A DNA stretch of 32,400 nt, from the NCBI GenBank assembly GCA_030149525.1, contig JASBRJ010000154.1, positions 1 to 32,400 on the forward strand, read 5' to 3'. Under the pieces are notes generated by a model that was not told the origin of the DNA, did not search any database, and was given only the letters and a program-made list of their open reading frames with translations. Of the stretch, positions 31,617-32,400 are shown one piece after another. Origin of the DNA: a bacterium. Lineage in GTDB: Bacteria > Vulcanimicrobiota > Xenobia > Xenobiales > JADMJV01. Numbering within the stretch: the first letter of the stretch is position 1; the number at the start of each line of letters is the position of its first letter. A program made the position numbers and the translations under genes.

Positions 31617-32264
31617 ATGGTAGAAAATCGACGCGCTCTTCGCTTTGAATGCGACGAGAAGCTGGTATGTAAGCAATCGGGTGTTGAATTTGGAGCAACA
31701 GTCATCGACATTTCCCGAGGCGGAATGAAGATCCACTCCCAACAAAAACTTGAGGTTGGAAGCAAGCTCTTCCTTCACCTCAAAGACCGCGCCCGAGGAC
31801 GAGCGCCGGTGAAAGCCGTGGTCAGGTGGGTTCTTTTGGGACCGGACTATCAGGTAGGCTTGGAGTTCGAAGATTCGGCCGGCAAACTCTCTCGACGTTG
31901 GGTGAGGAAACTGTTCCCCGATGAGGGGGCCGCCTGGACCAGTGGACACCAGCAGCGCTCGGAAGTCCGCGCCGTCACCTCCGTCCCTATTGTGGCAGCT
32001 TCCGGCTTTATCGAAGGCAAAGCTTGTGATCTCAGTAGCACGGGAGCAAGCTTCGAACTTCCTCAAAAATTGGAGAATACTGTGGGGCTGTTTCTCTGCC
32101 TCCCCTGGGCCTTCTTAGAGGTTCGGGCCAATGTTCTGAGGGCGGAAAAACGGGGCGACAACTGGCTTCACTCCGTCCAGTTCTCGGTCATGCGTGAGCG
32201 TGATAAGGAAGCGTTGGAAGCCTTTGTAGAGCATCAGGCCACCGGCGGAGCGTTTCTGAACTAG
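31617..32264 (+). CDS. Tandem PilZ-domain protein
   Basis: A 215-residue cytoplasmic protein with two PilZ domains. The first has RRALR (5-9, the RxxxR arm) and DISRGG (31-36, the D/NxSxxG motif). The second has RSEVR (114-118) and DLSSTG (138-143). Both keep the cyclic-di-GMP-binding residues, so it should bind c-di-GMP and relay it to motility, adhesion or secretion machinery through a partner. No output domain is fused. AAGGAG (31604-31609) is seven bases before the ATG. A very long hairpin begins 25 bp after its stop codon. Confidence 0.92.
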   Translation: MVENRRALRFECDEKLVCKQSGVEFGATVIDISRGGMKIHSQQKLEVGSKLFLHLKDRARGRAPVKAVVRWVLLGPDYQVGLEFEDSAGKLSRRWVRKLFPDEGAAWTSGHQQRSEVRAVTSVPIVAASGFIEGKACDLSSTGASFELPQKLENTVGLFLCLPWAFLEVRANVLRAEKRGDNWLHSVQFSVMRERDKEALEAFVEHQATGGAFLN

Positions 32265-32289
32265 TGGTTTGTCACATAAAGATTTTGGA

Positions 32290-32400
32290 GTCGAGGGCGT
32301 TCCAGAGGTGGTTGTGGCCTCACCGGTTTTTCCGCGGCGTGCCTGGCCGCACGTGAGGGAAAATCGGTGAGGCTACGGCCGCCTCTGGGGCGGTCTCGGC
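32290..32400 (+). ncRNA. Very long RNA hairpin downstream of the PilZ gene, running to the window edge
   Basis: Positions 32290-32333 pair with 32400-32357 along one register (paired coordinates sum to 64690) with no bulge. Of 44 positions, 33 are Watson-Crick, ten are G-U in plus-strand RNA and one is G-G. Inside the apex, GCGGC (32334-32338) pairs with GCCGC (32346-32350). Pairing reaches the last base, so the element probably continues outside. It may be a structured RNA, a processed 3' UTR or the end of a palindromic repeat element; it is far longer than a normal terminator and no T-tract is seen. Confidence 0.55.

Overview
This is a 32.4 kb stretch of a bacterial chromosome, gene-dense and with moderate to fairly high GC. 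No rRNA, tRNA, CRISPR array, transposase or phage gene was seen. The lineage cannot be fixed by eye. Multi-domain sensor kinases, a SARP-type response regulator, an acyl-CoA-oxidase-like enzyme, a PilZ protein and many unfamiliar proteins suggest a free-living bacterium far from the usual model phyla. Shine-Dalgarno sites of AGGAG type are common, and several genes start at GTG or TTG.

Left part (1-9 kb): after the tail of an unknown gene there is a minus-strand signalling block. In transcription order it holds a membrane protein, a response regulator (REC, degenerate HD-GYP, repeat region, SARP/BTAD), a membrane histidine kinase, a second response regulator and a second membrane histidine kinase. 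The kinases share one layout (membrane N-terminus, GAF-like regions, HisKA, HATPase) and look like a duplicated pair with divergent output partners.

Middle part (9-21 kb): a Ca2+-type P2A ATPase, preceded by a possible coupled leader ORF, then a zinc-ribbon protein, a membrane protein, a small helical protein, an alpha/beta hydrolase, a glycine-zipper protein, a beta-propeller, a polymorphic-toxin-like protein, three small unknowns and a protein with two tandem Hfq/LSm-like domains.

Right part (21-32.4 kb): a secreted Tyr/Pro-rich protein, a protein of unknown function, a flavin-dependent halogenase-like enzyme with an altered active site, a secreted metallophosphoesterase, a secreted protein with 65-residue repeats, a lysozyme-like hydrolase without a Sec signal, an acyl-CoA-oxidase-like enzyme with an unusual N-terminal extension, a YkgJ-type Cys-cluster protein, a secreted amidase and a tandem-PilZ protein. 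The window closes with a very long hairpin whose non-Watson-Crick positions are almost all G-U pairs in the plus-strand RNA.

Three themes stand out. (1) At least seven unrelated proteins between 12.8 and 30 kb begin with a Ser/Thr/Pro/Gln-rich, apparently disordered leader, and most have no Sec signal. They include a peptidoglycan hydrolase and a toxin-like protein, which suggests, without proving, export by a signal-peptide-independent route. (2) RNA-level features cluster here: the tandem LSm protein, two strong-SD leader ORFs and the terminal hairpin. (3) Convergent genes are packed so that stop codons touch or overlap.
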